Positions 1 through 13,070 of a DNA stretch of 64,000 nucleotides are shown in pieces (position 1 is the stretch's first letter; the number at the start of each line of letters is the position of its first letter). The notes under the pieces were generated by a model. That model saw nothing but the letters and a program-made list of their open reading frames with translations. It made no database searches and was not told the origin of the DNA. The translations under genes were made by a program, and so were the position numbers. The stretch spans positions 22,150,001-22,214,000 of the forward strand of contig CAMQGK010000638.1 of assembly GCA_947000775.1 (NCBI GenBank). Direction: 5' to 3'. This DNA is from Pterois miles. Lineage: Eukaryota; Chordata; Actinopteri; Perciformes; Scorpaenidae.

Positions 1-690
1 TAAACTTAAGTGCAGTTCATGTATATTCCCAAGAATACTCAATGTAATAAGTACACTAATATCAATGTACTAGTAGTATGCTTGTAGGTGTACTACTACA
101 ACACTTCTTGGGTCTAAATTGGCCCACTTTTTATTTCACAAAAGTGTACTTTAAAGTATACTTTAAATGTAAGAGTAGTAAAATTTGAGTATACAACTAG
201 TTTGCATCCAAGTTGTATTTTGAACTGCAACTGTAATATGAACTATACTACAAGCAAACTTTTAGATATACTGTTATAGTATACTTGTAGCCCATTTTTT
301 AGCTTATGAAAGTACACTTTATACTAGTAAGTATACTCTCTGTAAACTACTAGTTTAACAGTTTTTTGTTGCTTATACTTATATTTTTCTATATATTTTC
401 AGTATAAGCCAAGCATAATTGGAGTTTTGTGTATACTTGCTAAGTACACTTAGACTTTTCTGTATACTTGTCGGTATAAGCCAAGTATACTTTAGTATGA
501 GTGTGCTATTAGTTTATTAATAGCACACCTATACTAAAGTAAGTGTATAAGTGTTAGTATAAGTGTGTATACTTTAGCACTGAACTATATACTAAAGTAT
601 AGTTTTCTGAAGTATACTCTTTTTTTTTAGTTAACTTATAAAGTTAACTTATTATTCAAGCGTGCTAGCACACTTGAATAAACTTTTTGT
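1..690. repeat. AT-rich palindrome-rich element
   Basis: The stretch is dominated by variants of AGTATACTT and AAGTACACT, with about ten AGTATAC-type copies in both orientations. It contains three clear inverted repeats: 488-541, 629-649 (AGTTAACTT/AAGTTAACT) and 652-681 (TTATTCAAG...CTTGAATAA with one mismatched pair). The mixture of self-complementary motifs suggests a foldback-type or MITE-like non-autonomous DNA element. The left boundary lies off the window, so no terminal repeat or target duplication can be checked. No coding capacity. Confidence 0.55.
488..541. repeat. 24-bp inverted repeat (hairpin)
   Basis: Arms 488-511 and 518-541 are reverse complements at 22 of 24 positions, around a 6-base loop (GTTTAT). 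The inner 11 pairs (GTGTGCTATTA) are perfect. It lies inside the palindrome-rich element at the window start and is probably part of its foldback structure rather than a terminator. Confidence 0.7.
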
Positions 691-3346
691 ACTTTTTGTA
701 CTCTATCTACATCACGCTTCCTGATATCAGCGACATCACTGAGCGTCTCTGATGCAAACTTCCACTATGAAACTGGGTCCCTAAAGTCACTGGGAATTAC
801 TAGAGCCAGCAGAAGATGTGAAACGCAGGAAGACGTCATCCCGGCTAAAGGAAAACAACACAAACACACATTTTAAAAGCAGCACCCTAAAGGCCGGCGC
901 TGCGCCGTTAGATGTGAGCTGGCCTGGGAAAAGCCTATCTGGACTCCACAGACAGCAGCAGCCTCCAGCTTTGATGGGGAAGCCTCTTTGTAGTTGGCCT
1001 GGAGATGGCTTGTTAGTCAGTAAAAGTGAGGGCTAAATGGCTCCCTAACAGGAAGCAGTTTACACGGTGACGCTCAACCTGCCTGTGGTCCTCTATTGTC
1101 CCGAGCCCCATGTCCCACTTCATTACCATTTCCATAAGAAAGGAACAGTAATTGCCCCTTTTCTTCTGCTGCCCCTTCATCTTGGAGTGTTTCTTCTTTT
1201 TTTTACCCCCCTTCCTTCTTCACTGACTCAGTCCCTCTCTATCCATGAGAAGTCCATGCAAACAGGCTGGAAAATACATTTAATACCCTTTAAAACTTAC
1301 AGGTAAGGACTGTACGTAGATTATTAGTGTGTAGATGTCAAACTCTTGTTTTCTTTACACTTTTAAAGTCCACATCTAAATAAGAGATAACACTGTAAAT
1401 GAACCGTTCCTATATTAAATTATACAGTTGTCATTGTCCCATTACCTTCCAAAGTACTTAAACGCATCAGAGCAGTGTTTGTCCTGGAGGTCCTGAGACT
1501 CTCCTGACCTTTGACCTGACCTTAGATGGAGGACATGACTGCTGACTGATCATTGCAGGGAACTACTGTCTCCTTTTTTTATGCAAACAATTTCATGCCA
1601 CTATTTACACATTCTGCATTCATTGTTTTCTGTCTATGATTTATATTTGTTATTTTAGCACACTTTTATACACATTATTGCCACCCTGATACCATTTATG
1701 CATGTTTGACTGAACCTGTTACATCTATACTGCTGCTTCTATACATTAAGCTGGTGGAAATATTTGCTGTATTTGTTGCTGTACAAAACATTAAGTATTT
1801 TATTAGCTGGTATGAAAAGTCTTTCAGCATTGTGATGATGTATTTTACAGCTAAACCTTAGTTTTCAAAACTGATTATTTAACTTAAAGGAGCACAACAT
1901 GTCATATATATTGACTGAAATGAATCATAATATGACCATGTTATATCATCAGAGATTAAGGACACGTACTAAATTGAAATACTTGCTTCTCTGATAACAA
2001 TGCCAGTATGTTCTCGTTTGACTTTTCCACTCCGGTCGGTCGGTGCGATCCCGTCCGCTGCCCATTTCAACACCCTGCTGCCACATGTGAAACAAACTAC
2101 TGCGCAAACACAGCCGTCTGCAGTCATGGAAGCAAGCTGATGAAATGGATCAACAGAAATAACGTTAACGTCAGATTCTACCCGACCTGAAATGCGTCGG
2201 CACATCTGTCGGTGGTCCGTGTGCAGCTGGTATTTGAGACACACAGAAGTGATTCAGACTACGGCTGCTGGGCAGAAGCTTAGACAGTCTTGTCTAGAAG
2301 GTAACTCTCAAACTGCAAAATTTTGCACTAACTGCTATTGGTCACACCAGAGGAGCCGATGTTTTCAATTTAGACTGCTGTTAACCATTGTAACCGCTGG
2401 CTGTCAGTACTACATATTGTTACTTTAAGAAGTCAGAGATTTTCTCAAACCTTAAAGGATCACTTTATCCAGTTCAGTGATTCTCAAAGGGGGTCTGTGA
2501 AAAATGGTTATGATATCATTTTTATAGTTTCTTTACAAAAGGCTTCATAGTGCAACGAATAATATTTAAATTTTTAAATCTACAGTTTAAAAGCACAGTC
2601 ATCAGTTAAGTGTTTGGATTCGCGTGTAGTTCAACTCTGGTGAACTTTCAGGCAAATATCGCCTCGGCAGGTGATGGTCACTGGCCTGTATTCATGCATG
2701 TGTGACTGTGTTTTTCATTTCTTTTTCACCCTGTTGTTCATAGATTACGCTCCAATTCTATCTGGAAAAAGCAGATATGCCTACATGATTTTCTTTGCAC
2801 AGTGCTGAATAAAAATTGTATTTTCTTTGTGTAGTTTTGTCTATAAAGTAAATGCATGAATGAGTTATTTTATCAGCTTTCTTGCTGATGATGAACACGG
2901 GAGTATAGATGGATATTGATTATTATCTAGTAAAATATGATTCATGATGCCAGAGGGGAAACTGGACCACTGCAGCAACAACAGACTATATGAATAAGAA
3001 TAAAACAAATGCCTTGGAATCAACACTTTGGGAAACACAAGGCCAGCAAGGATACACACTTTCACACGTTCACACTGAGACCATCACAGGCCGTCCTCTT
3101 CGCCTCACTTTGAACTTCCAGAGGTGCCAACAAGAAGTAAATGCAGCGACAACAGAGCTAATCTATGCGGAGAGAACGATCAACAGCCTCCGTGTGCCAG
3201 TAATCCAGCGTGGATGCAAACAACCAAAGTCATGTTGGTTCACACGCTCGCTTGGTTGGGTCCCACTGACACCTCCACAGCTGAGAACCAGTAGGTCATA
3301 CATTGATTTCTATATGCATATGTACTGTGTGAACAACAGAGTGTAA
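691..3346. other. Intergenic, no gene recognised
   Basis: Short ORFs (60-118 codons) are present on both strands, but none has a recognisable domain, codon pattern or splice context. 2010-2300 is richer in CpG than its surroundings and could be transposon-derived. The rest is ordinary mixed-composition intergenic DNA. Confidence 0.5.
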
Positions 3347-3408
3347 AACTGAATTTCCCCACTGTGGGACTAATAAAGGAATATCTTTCTTTTTCTTTCT
3401 TTCTTTCT
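3347..3408 (+). repeat. LINE 3' tail, L2-like, with CTTT repeat
   Basis: The motif CACTGTGGGACTAATAAAGG followed by a simple repeat (CTTT-rich here) is the typical 3' end of teleost L2-like LINEs. Almost the same motif recurs at 51318-51380 with a TTATC tail. Only the 3' end is recognisable; no reverse transcriptase fragment was seen upstream. Confidence 0.6.
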
Positions 3409-4054
3409 ATCATTTTGTGTGTGTGTCAATGGTTTCAGATGCTCTTCCACCCTGATAAGAAGAAAACTCTCAGAAACTCTCCTGTCTGCTGAGTTTCCTG
3501 AGGCCCTCCATGGGAAGGCTGCAGGTAGTGCTGCTGTCAGGGGAAGGGGAGGGTCCCCAGACCCCCTCGGTGAGTTGAACTGTTTTAATCATGGCCCCAT
3601 GTGGACCCCGACAAAAGAGCCAGGTCGGAATCACCGTCTGCTCTTTTGTTGCGGGGGGAGCCAGCGAGGCTGGGAGTGGGCCGCGGGCTCAGTCGCTGCT
3701 CCCGTCGCCTCAGCAGGCCTCCTGTTTATTTGCTTTGGAGATTGTTTTATCCCAGGTGACAGTGAAGGTAGCAGCTTCCCGGGATGATGTATTGCACCGT
3801 AATCGTTTTTACCAGTCGGGCAAGAAACGGCTGTCAGCTGAGCTGCTGTGGGAGACGCACACACACCCAAAAGTCATTCCATCACATACAGAAACATTAC
3901 AGTTTTAATGTCTTTTTATATAATCTATATATAATGCTAATGACATTCATGAGCAATGTGTATTCAGATGTAATTCATGTCTTACAGTCTATATTCTAGC
4001 AGCATTATGTATTATGTTGACATTAACCCTCATATATTTAGAATAATATAATGT
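3409..4054. other. Intergenic, no gene recognised
   Basis: A GC-richer patch at about 3480-3860 is open on both strands for 79-122 codons, but the overlapping frames resemble no protein I know and have no splice context. It is best read as non-coding. Confidence 0.4.
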
Positions 4055-4125
4055 ATATTATTATTATTATTAGTAGTAGTAGTAGTAGTAGTAGTAGAAG
4101 TAGTAGCAGTAGTAGTATTGTTCTG

Positions 4126-4167
<42 letters not shown>

Positions 4168-4168
4168 G
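4055..4168. repeat. ATT/AGT trinucleotide microsatellite
   Basis: A TTA run at about 4055-4070 passes into an AGT run (to about 4116) and then an ATT run (4127-4168). The change of unit by point mutation is visible. The minus-strand ORF of poly-Ile/poly-Leu across it is an artefact. Confidence 0.9.
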
Positions 4169-4390
4169 GAATATAATTTAAAAACTTGACTTCAACATAG
4201 CTGATGATCATAAATATATAAATATATTGCAAATATACTAAGATAAACATGAACATGTTTTGAATATACATTACAAATATAATTTTCTAATAGTCTAGGG
4301 CTGTCATGATATCAGATTTTCAATATTGTGTCCAAAAACATTCACAACAACAATATTATCTCAATATCTAAAAATAATAATGTAATTTAA

Positions 4391-4432
4391 TACTAGTACT
4401 ACTAGTAGTAGTACTACTACTACTACTACTAC

Positions 4433-4483
<51 letters not shown>
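4391..4483. repeat. ACT/AAT trinucleotide microsatellite
   Basis: AGT/ACT triplets at about 4391-4432 are followed by an uninterrupted AAT run to about 4483. It sits roughly 220 bases after the mirror-image ATT/AGT tract at 4055-4168. A short stretch at 4300-4380, opening with GGGCTGTCATGATATC, resembles the end of an AT-rich DNA element. Confidence 0.9.
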
Positions 4484-4485
<2 letters not shown>

Positions 4486-4860
4486 TTTACAAAAGTTCAA
4501 AAGTGAAAAAATTAATATTAATATTGATTAATTCAATATTTTGTCAGCTCTGATAGATGTGTTCATTACTTTCTAACATTTAAGATGAGCAGTAATTGCT
4601 GTTTTTACACAGTTTTACATTTCCACTGTTATCACCTTTTCTATTATATTTTGGTTGGGTTAATTTTTGGCAGTTGTTTATTCGAGGACTTTCATTCTGA
4701 TTTTTCATTCTTTTTCCATTTAATTAACATTATTGATGACATTTTAAGTTGAATCCAAGTTTTCTGGAGTTTTAATGTTGAGCGTAAATGTTTATTCTTG
4801 ACCTTGGAATAAATCAGTTAAAATAAGTACAATTTTACCAAGAAATTATCCTTAATAAAC

Positions 4861-5034
4861 GGTAAATGGGCTGCATTTATATGGCCCTTTTGTAGTCTTA
4901 GCGACTGCTCAATATAGCACCAAACATTCAGACTCACCACAAGTATTTTGCCCAAGGACACTTCAACATACAGACTGGAGGAGGCGAGAATCAAACCACC
5001 GAACTTCTGATACCACCTGAGCCACAGCTGCCTG
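4861..5034 (-). mobile_element. tRNA-derived SINE (reverse orientation)
   Basis: The + strand begins with GGTAAATGGGCTGCATTTAT, the reverse complement of the SINE tail seen at 47850-47882. The middle (TTTTGCCCAAGGACACTTCA) is the reverse of the 'gtgtcc..gggc.agacac' segment. The far end holds a decayed tRNA head (TGAGCCACAGCTGCC). It is shorter and more diverged than the copy at 47570-47882, so it is an old insertion. Confidence 0.7.
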
Positions 5035-5471
5035 TAAAAATAAAACTTAAAATTTATTATATTTTTGTGGAACTATCAGCCAAAGACCATTTATTCAATC
5101 AAGACTCATGATCGAAGTCACGTGATGGCATCTGAGGCGTCTCCATGACAACGGCTGTTGATGAAGGTGCCTACAAGGTAACCCTTGAATTGGGGAACCT
5201 CTTGGTTTGATGATGGTTAAGGTTTGGCTATTGACCTCAAATAGTTAACTTTAGGATAGGTCATTGAGCAGCTTAGCTCAGATTTTAGATCAGAATAATG
5301 TTTTGTGCACATTAAATCAATTATTTTAACAGGAACAGATTAACTGGAAAAGAAAATCCTAGCTGTTGACCTTTAATTTAGAGCCCTTAACTAGCTTTAG
5401 ACTTAGATAAAACACTTAAGTGAAGCTTTATGATGTTTACACTGAGTGAAATATTCATATTCAAAGTGCTA

Positions 5472-6984
<1,513 letters not shown>

Positions 6985-7250
6985 CACATTAGCTCCCTAA
7001 TTGCTGAGATTACCAATGAGATGCCTTATGAGTTACCAGGGTTGCCTCCTAGAAAATGAAAGCCCCGGCCAATTTGCATGGGAGGTAATTGAATCGCCCG
7101 CAGTGAGGGGGGAGCCGAGAGGGGACGTGCTACGCATTACAGCCCAATTGGCTTCTCTGAGAGTGTGGCATGAAAAGCCATTTTCAAGCACTGAATGCCA
7201 AGGGTTTGCTCTCTCTCATTCATGTAGAGTCCACTTCTAGCAGCCTACTC
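6985..7250. promoter_or_regulatory. Candidate conserved non-coding element
   Basis: This is unique, complex sequence with closely spaced homeodomain and POU-type motifs: CTAATTGCTGAG near 6997, then AATTTGCATG and GGTAATTGAATC around 7070-7095. It has no repeat character and no convincing ORF. The motif density resembles vertebrate developmental enhancers. This is inference from composition only; no cross-species comparison was possible. Confidence 0.3.
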
Positions 7251-8312
7251 CCATCCACTCCACTGTTTCTGCGGCCCGGTTGATGGCTGTTGAATGGGGT
7301 TGCGTTCAGGGGCCCTCGCTCTTCTGGGGAAATGACCAATCACTCCTTCATCTGGAAATCCTGAGAACAGTCACGGAAGAGGAAGAGGGAGGGAGGAATA
7401 GCAGCCTGTGGGAATATGTACTATGTGTACTATTGCTGTACAAATCTCTAAAGCAGGGTTGAGACATGCATGAGGACAGCGGTGAGATGTTCTGCATGTG
7501 CAAACTGATTGTACTGATGAGCTGCTTCACATCTACACACCCAGACATTTGTATTCCCCGTTAATGCAAATATAGCACACGTTGTATATAGGAATCCCTG
7601 CAAGTAGAGTGTTTTCTGTATTGACATTTTGATTGCATTCAAATCATTTTCCTACTTAATTTTTACTGCAACATTTCATATTTATAACTCATTTGCATGT
7701 TTTGTACCCTTTGTCTTTGCCTCGTAGCATAATACTCTCACAATGCTGGTTTCATACATTTTATTTAACATGTTTTGTGCTGAATGGACAGACATAGTCA
7801 AAAGTATGTGGAAACACAAACCTACCAATCTGAGGCTGTTTTTCATGCAGGGCCAGTTTAAGGCGCCACCTTCTGGGGGGCCGCTGGGCGCCCTCTAAAA
7901 AAATAAACAAATCTTTAAAATATACCTCTGATTCAAATAAAATGCAGTTCTGCACTGAGGTAAGAAACAATAAATAGAGAAAGAAATAGTTTTTAATCTG
8001 CTCGTCAGCCCCGCCTGTTTCCAGTCCTCGTTGTGTTTCCCTCCTTTTCCTGTATCCTGCTGTGTCAGCTGAGCCTCGTCTGACGATTAGCGCTTTCTGT
8101 ATTTATACCTGTCTGTTCTTTGTCAGTTAGTTGTTGTCCTCACCAGAGTTGAAGCTGAACTGTTGCTCCTTCAATTCTGTCTTTGTTTCCTTTGTTTGTT
8201 TAACTAAGTTTGTCCCGTTGAGATCAGAGATTTCTTTTTCAAGGCTGACCTGGCCAAGAATAAAAGCAGCACAGAGTTTAAAGTATAATAAAACTGAAAT
8301 TGAAACTTATCA

Positions 8313-8610
8313 GGGGGCTGCACGGTGGTGCAGTGGTTAGCACTGTCACCTCACAGCAAGAGGGCTGCAAGATTAAATCCAGCTTGGGGCTCTTCTGTGT
8401 GGAGTTTGCATGTTCTCACCTTGTTAATGTGGGTTTTCTCCAGGTTCTTCGGTTTCCTCCCACAGTCCAAAGAGGATAACTGTTGACTCTAAATTGCCCA
8501 TAGGTGTGAATGAATGTTGTCTGTCTCTGTGTGCCAGCCCTGTGTTAGTCTGGTGACCTGTCCAGGGGCACCATGACCGGCTCCAGCCCCCCGTGAACCC
8601 GAAAGAGATA
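8313..8610 (+). mobile_element. tRNA-like SINE/interspersed repeat
   Basis: It opens with GCACGGTGGTGCAGTGGTTA, an RNA polymerase III box A-like head, followed by a decayed box B (AGATTAAATCC where GGTTCGAATCC would be expected). The body contains GTGGAGTTTGCATGTTCTC, TTCCTCCCACAGTCC and CTCTAAATTGCCC, which are hallmarks of a very common teleost interspersed repeat. The 3' end, after the 'ctccagcccccc' motif, is truncated. Confidence 0.75.
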
Positions 8611-8869
8611 ACCGAACCATTTCTGCTAGTAGAACCCCCAAAATATTACACAGCGCTCCTTTAAAGATTTGAGGATTCTTACTTTTAATTTAAGTCCATA
8701 ATTTTACTTTTAGCTTCAGTTTCCAAAATATGGTCCCTAACCTGAACCACATCCAAAACCGCTGGAATGAGCTGGGACACTGACTGTGAGTCAGACCTGC
8801 AGCCCCAGAAGCCTGTTACAGCAGCAGGATGATGGTTTTGGAGGGTGTAATGTTCAGGTGTCCACCAGT

Positions 8870-9155
8870 TGGCTACCTCCGGGTCTGAAAAGTGAAAGCA
8901 ATGCTGAAGTGTCTTAAACTTACTTTCTAACAGCCAGCAGGGGGCACTCCTCTGGTTGCAAAAAGAAGTCTGATTGTATAGAAGTCAATGTGAAAATGGG
9001 CCTACTTCTCACTTGATTTATTTCCTCAGTAAACCGTGTTCAGTAAACATTGTAAAAGTGAGTTTATAGTCTCAATTGCTAGTTTCAAGTCTTCTTCAAT
9101 ACAGCATCATTTAAGAAATTATGGTCCCATTTAGAGTCAAATAGACCAGACTGTT
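8870..9155 (+). repeat. Interspersed repeat K, copy 1
   Basis: The segment ending ATGGTCCCATTTAGAGTCAA ATAGACCAG recurs in inverted orientation at 11078-11157. Other parts (CAGCAGGGGGCACTCCTCTG, AGTCAATGTGAAAATGGG) resemble a frequent percomorph repeat. Family identity is from recollection and the boundaries are approximate. Confidence 0.5.
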
Positions 9156-9334
9156 CACATGGAAAGGCGCATAAATGCCACAATAATGTACATTTAGTGT
9201 GCAATAAGTACGTCTGTCTTGATCTCTGCATGTCTTTTGTAGACCATGTGTCCTGTACCGTATGTATAAATGTTGCGATAAGTGTTACTGTCAGCAGTTA
9301 GTGATTTAGTATAAATAGCAAGAATGTCCAGTTA

Positions 9335-9510
9335 CGGTGGGTGGTTAGGGAGGTGGATTGACCAGCAAACACCATACTTTTAACCAGGAGAGCCATGTTT
9401 GTTTACTTACTTAAATAAGCCCAATTATGTCATTTTCCTTTACCCTAACTGAGTGGTTTTCTTGCCTTAACCCAACTGCGGACACCACGGTTTTCATCCT
9501 ACAACTTTAA
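9335..9510 (+). repeat. Interspersed repeat M, copy 1
   Basis: It shares the sequence 'aacc(a)ggagagcc...TACCCTAACTGAGTGGTTTTCTTGCC...AACTGCGGAC' with the cluster at 23795-24860, including the CCTAACT..GT motif and the GCGGAC end. It is one diverged copy. Confidence 0.5.
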
Positions 9511-10029
9511 CCCTTTCACAGTGTGTTTTCAGTTCATGAAAGTTAAATAGAACCTTGGTCACCTAAAAATGTCAAATTCAGCATTCATTTGTATTTAGTT
9601 CCACCCTCCCTTACAAAAAACAAGATGGCGACAGACTAAATATGGACCTTACTGCATATACTGTATACAGTCTATGATGTCCACATCCTATATAGAGTAT
9701 ATACATTTTAAACTCTGTTAGCTGTGATCTCATTGATACTTCTCTTTGCAGTATCCTGTCCCAGTTTCCCTTCATGATCATTAAGTTTCATTTTAAGGGT
9801 CAGTTACTGCATCTGGACGTGTCGACACACAATGCAAAATGGAATAATTGAAGCCTTTCATCTCGATGGTTTCACAGCAATGAAAGGGACATGACAGTAA
9901 AAACAATATTAATTTCCTGTCAGCATGGATGGACAACAGATGAGTTTCTTTATCATTTTCTTCCGCTGCATCTCTTTTGTCTTTAGTCCACAGAAAAGAG
10001 AAACATACCCGGCTCTTATTTATTTTTAG
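9511..10029. other. Intergenic, no gene recognised
   Basis: AT-rich unique sequence. A minus-strand 82-codon ORF starts at 10041 and overlaps the candidate non-coding element that follows. It has no recognisable domain. Confidence 0.4.
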
Positions 10030-10300
10030 TCCTGGCCTCAAATGGCAATGGGGCCGATTACACTTCCAAGATTGACAATTTTATGCTGCCAAATTAAAAG
10101 AACCCTCTGAATTAGCGAGATAATTGCATGCAATCTCCCTTTAATGGACCTGTCAGTGATTACTGGCTGCCTCGACCAACCCTATCAGTGGCAGGGGAGG
10201 GGAGTGTGCTGAAATGAAATGTCAATCATATTAGCATAAATGAGTAAATTAGTGCAAGTAGCTCATTGTCAGAGCGAATCAGTCCCGACGTGTCACCCTC
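10030..10300. promoter_or_regulatory. Candidate conserved non-coding element
   Basis: Unique sequence rich in developmental-factor-like sites: TGACAATTTTATG and GATAATTGCATGCAATC (an octamer-like palindrome near 10120-10136), AATGTCAATCATATTAGCAT, and GTAAATTAGTGC. It contains no repeat and no plausible ORF. This is the most enhancer-like block in the upstream flank by eye. The call rests on motif density only. Confidence 0.35.
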
Positions 10301-11077
10301 CAACCCGCGGCGGCAACTGACACATGAAGGAAGGATGAAGAAGAGGAAAACAGAGAGGGAGGAGTGAGAGAGACAAAGAAATTACATGTGAGCACATGGT
10401 GCTGACAGCTTATGAGATGTACAATTATTATCTTCAGCTGGTGGAGCACAGCATTGTGGCAAAGAAATAATTTCTCTTCATCTGCTCGCGTGTTCGTTTA
10501 GTCAGTGCTGCCTGCTGCAGTTTCACAATAGCATCACTGGAGAGGAAGACGTTTAAGGAAGTACTGAAGAGGCTTTTCACTGCAGTTCCCCAATATTTAC
10601 TTTAGATTAGTCTCTTCTCTTTTACAGACCTCTCTTTGTTTCTCACAGAGGAGTGTCTAAAACACGACCTTACCTTAAATACAGTGTAATCATGAACAGA
10701 AGAGGGCCTTTCCTCTCTGAATGCAGCCCATAACACTTTCATGTAGGTTTGGAACTTGATTTATGTCAATAATACTGACTTCTCTGTTTTGGCTGTATTA
10801 TTATTAATAGCATAGTCTAGTTTTTCACTTCTGTGTTTGAGATAAGGCACCAAAAACATTTACCTGTGCTCAAGCATTGTCTAAAATATTTGATTTAAAG
10901 CTATAATTCTTGACATTTTGCCACTTAAAGCTAAGAAAAACATTAATATCTGGCATATTAAAAGCATATACCGTATATTAGAAATGTTGCCATTAACTTC
11001 CATGACCTGAAAACACACTGAAAAAGTTGTAAGACAAAAAAGCAGACAACTCCCAGATCGGAAAACGCAGTGGTAGC
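10301..11077. other. Intergenic, no gene recognised
   Basis: Mixed unique sequence with no coding or repeat signal that I can name. Confidence 0.4.
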
Positions 11078-11157
11078 GACCTGTCAACCCCAAGCTAGCC
11101 ACGCCCTAAATCATCCTGCTTTATGGACTATTTGACTCTAAATGGGACCATAATTTG
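11078..11157 (-). repeat. Interspersed repeat K, copy 2
   Basis: GGACTATTTGACTCTAAATG GGACCATAATTT is the reverse complement of the end of copy 1 at about 9118-9154. The upstream part (GCTAGCCACGCCCTAAATCA) completes a fragment of the same family. Confidence 0.6.
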
Positions 11158-11168
11158 AATTTGAATGT

Positions 11169-11213
11169 GCAGAATTAAACGGCCAAAGCTTTTCTATGGC
11201 CGTTTGATTCTGC
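11169..11213. repeat. 17-bp near-perfect hairpin
   Basis: Arms 11169-11185 (GCAGAATTAAACGGCCA) and 11197-11213 (TGGCCGTTTGATTCTGC) pair at 16 of 17 positions around an 11-base loop. It lies just after repeat K copy 2, so it may be an internal or terminal inverted repeat of a DNA element rather than an RNA structure. Confidence 0.7.
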
Positions 11214-11849
11214 AGCCAAACTAAAGGCTGGGAAAAGTTCAACTTTAAGCGGTGAATGCTGTTAGCGCCGTTAGCTGCTAGCCACAGGATTACCTGTCGC
11301 CATGTTGAGAGCCATGAGAGGCAATAGAAAGTCTCATATTTAGCACCTTAAGGAATCACTTAACAGAATCAAGTCAACTTAACATAAACTAACTAACTTC
11401 TTTTGTGGTGCAGTTCTTTTACTATTATGTGCCTATTATGTTTAGTGTTTTCCTCTGCTATTGTTGCTTTTTCGCTTTGTGTTCATTTTTTATTTTGTGC
11501 CTGTTCAGCTCTTTGTTCAGAGACTTTGACCAATCACAGATTTCAGAGAGACAGTGTTCCTATTGGCTGTACTCTGGTCTTGTGAGCGGTGACATTCTCT
11601 CAAGAGATCTCAAAATGGCTACCAAGTCACAAACTTTCTCATTTTACAGCTAAACAGTAACTACAAGATGTTTCTGAAAACATTTGAGGTATGAATAAGG
11701 ATTACGGTAACAATATATGGATTCATATCTAATCAGTACTGCCTAGTTTGACCTAGTTTTCATGTACTACTGTCAGGATATGGCAACTGTTTTATATGCT
11801 CCAATCTTACCTACTGCAGCTTTAAGCCAAAATTGAGATAGTGACATAT

Positions 11850-12205
11850 GATGCATTCAAATGCGGTTGTGTTTACCGTGTTTCTCGAGTTGGGTCCATA
11901 TGAACGCCCCCCTCAGAGTTCACGACTGGTGTCGTGTTTGACGATGTTGTGAGAAATGGTGGAGCCCATGGAAGTTCATTTATCAGTGCATAATAAGTTA
12001 ATATTGAACAGTATATTGTAGTTTAAATCATACATTGTTTTTCTTGGTAATTTTATAATATGTCTGAAGAAAATGTTGATATTCTCAACGACCTCATCTT
12101 TCTCCTCTGTCATTATGTCTTAGAATTTCCTGCGTTATGTTACCCACTTGCTAGCTTGCTAAACTGTTGGCCTTCGTGGCCTCTGGACTCGGAGCCACAG
12201 AAGAC
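11850..12205 (-). mobile_element. Non-autonomous DNA element J, copy 1
   Basis: Read on the minus strand, this matches the elements at 13497-13890 and 33572-34091: a leading 'GTTTAGCAAGCTAGCAAG', then CATAATGACAGAGGAG, AATATCAACATTTTC, and the C-terminal block 'CATTTCTCACAACATCGTC'. The terminal motif appears as ATGCATTCAAATG at 11850-11862, a decayed form of the TGGTGCCTTCAAATG end of the 33.5-kb copy. Confidence 0.65.
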
Positions 12206-12889
12206 ATATTATATATTTTATATAATAATACATATTATATATTTTATATTATATATTTTACGCATCACGACAGGTAAAACATGTCAAGTCGGTGCGGTTT
12301 TCCTTTAAGACTGTTATATAGACTAAAGTTTTACAATGAGAACACTTAAGGAGTTTCATGTTTTTGGCTTCTGGAGAACAAAATATCTATACAGCCTGAC
12401 TTCCATCACTCTGCTTGTGTCTTTCCGTCACACACACACACAGTTCGACTACACACTGAGCCCCTTCTCTTACAGTTTCCCACAGGCACTGGGAACAGAG
12501 TGTAAATCAAGGCAAAATTCCTCCAGTTCGACAATTCATTTGTCCACGGGCTTGTTAGGCAGGAAGAAGGAGGAGAGGGAGCGCGTGTCAATAAATCATC
12601 TGACGCCTGGCTATATTTATGCCCACAGCAATGAGTTTAACAAGGAGAGCAGTCCTTGAAGCAATATCCTAAGTGGCACTTCATCCCTGTCTCCTTCTTC
12701 TACACCCCCTTTCCCTCCATCCTTTCCTCCCTCCCTCAGGAGGCTTCTGATTGTGAAGTGGCAGAAGATGCTTCAGCTACAGACAGAGAGACCCGAGACA
12801 CCCGCTGCCGTCTCTCTCGGCTAAAATTATCGCATGAGCCAGAGATTTGGAGAACTTCATTTCCTTGTTCATAATTAAACTCCTCAACC
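12206..12889. other. Intergenic, no gene recognised
   Basis: A short TATATTTTATA-rich patch near 12205-12265 is followed by unique sequence. Two overlapping ORFs (107 codons +, 61 codons -) at 12336-12659 have no known domain. Confidence 0.4.
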
Positions 12890-13070
12890 TTAATCTGACC
12901 CAGTCATTCTCCTGCTGGAGCAGAGCCGGGGCTTCCTGCAGCGCTTATTGAGCCCTACTTATTACAGGGATCAGAATCCATCCTCCACTTCAGCTGCCAA
13001 GTGTGGGTCACCCTATTCAATTATTATTTGCCATTCATAGTGTAAGGAGATGATAGATCCTGGAGATCCT
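12890..13070. promoter_or_regulatory. Candidate conserved non-coding element
   Basis: Unique sequence with CTTAATCTGACC, GCGCTTATTGAGCCC and TTCAATTATTATTTGCCATT. The mixture of AT-rich homeodomain-like sites and GC-rich linkers resembles fish enhancers. No ORF and no repeat. Inference only. Confidence 0.28.

Noticed and set aside
4055..4483. CRISPR-like regular repeats
   Set aside because: They are trinucleotide microsatellites without spacers, in an animal genome.
8313..8400. Possible tRNA gene
   Set aside because: Decayed box B and a long conserved repeat body show an interspersed element.
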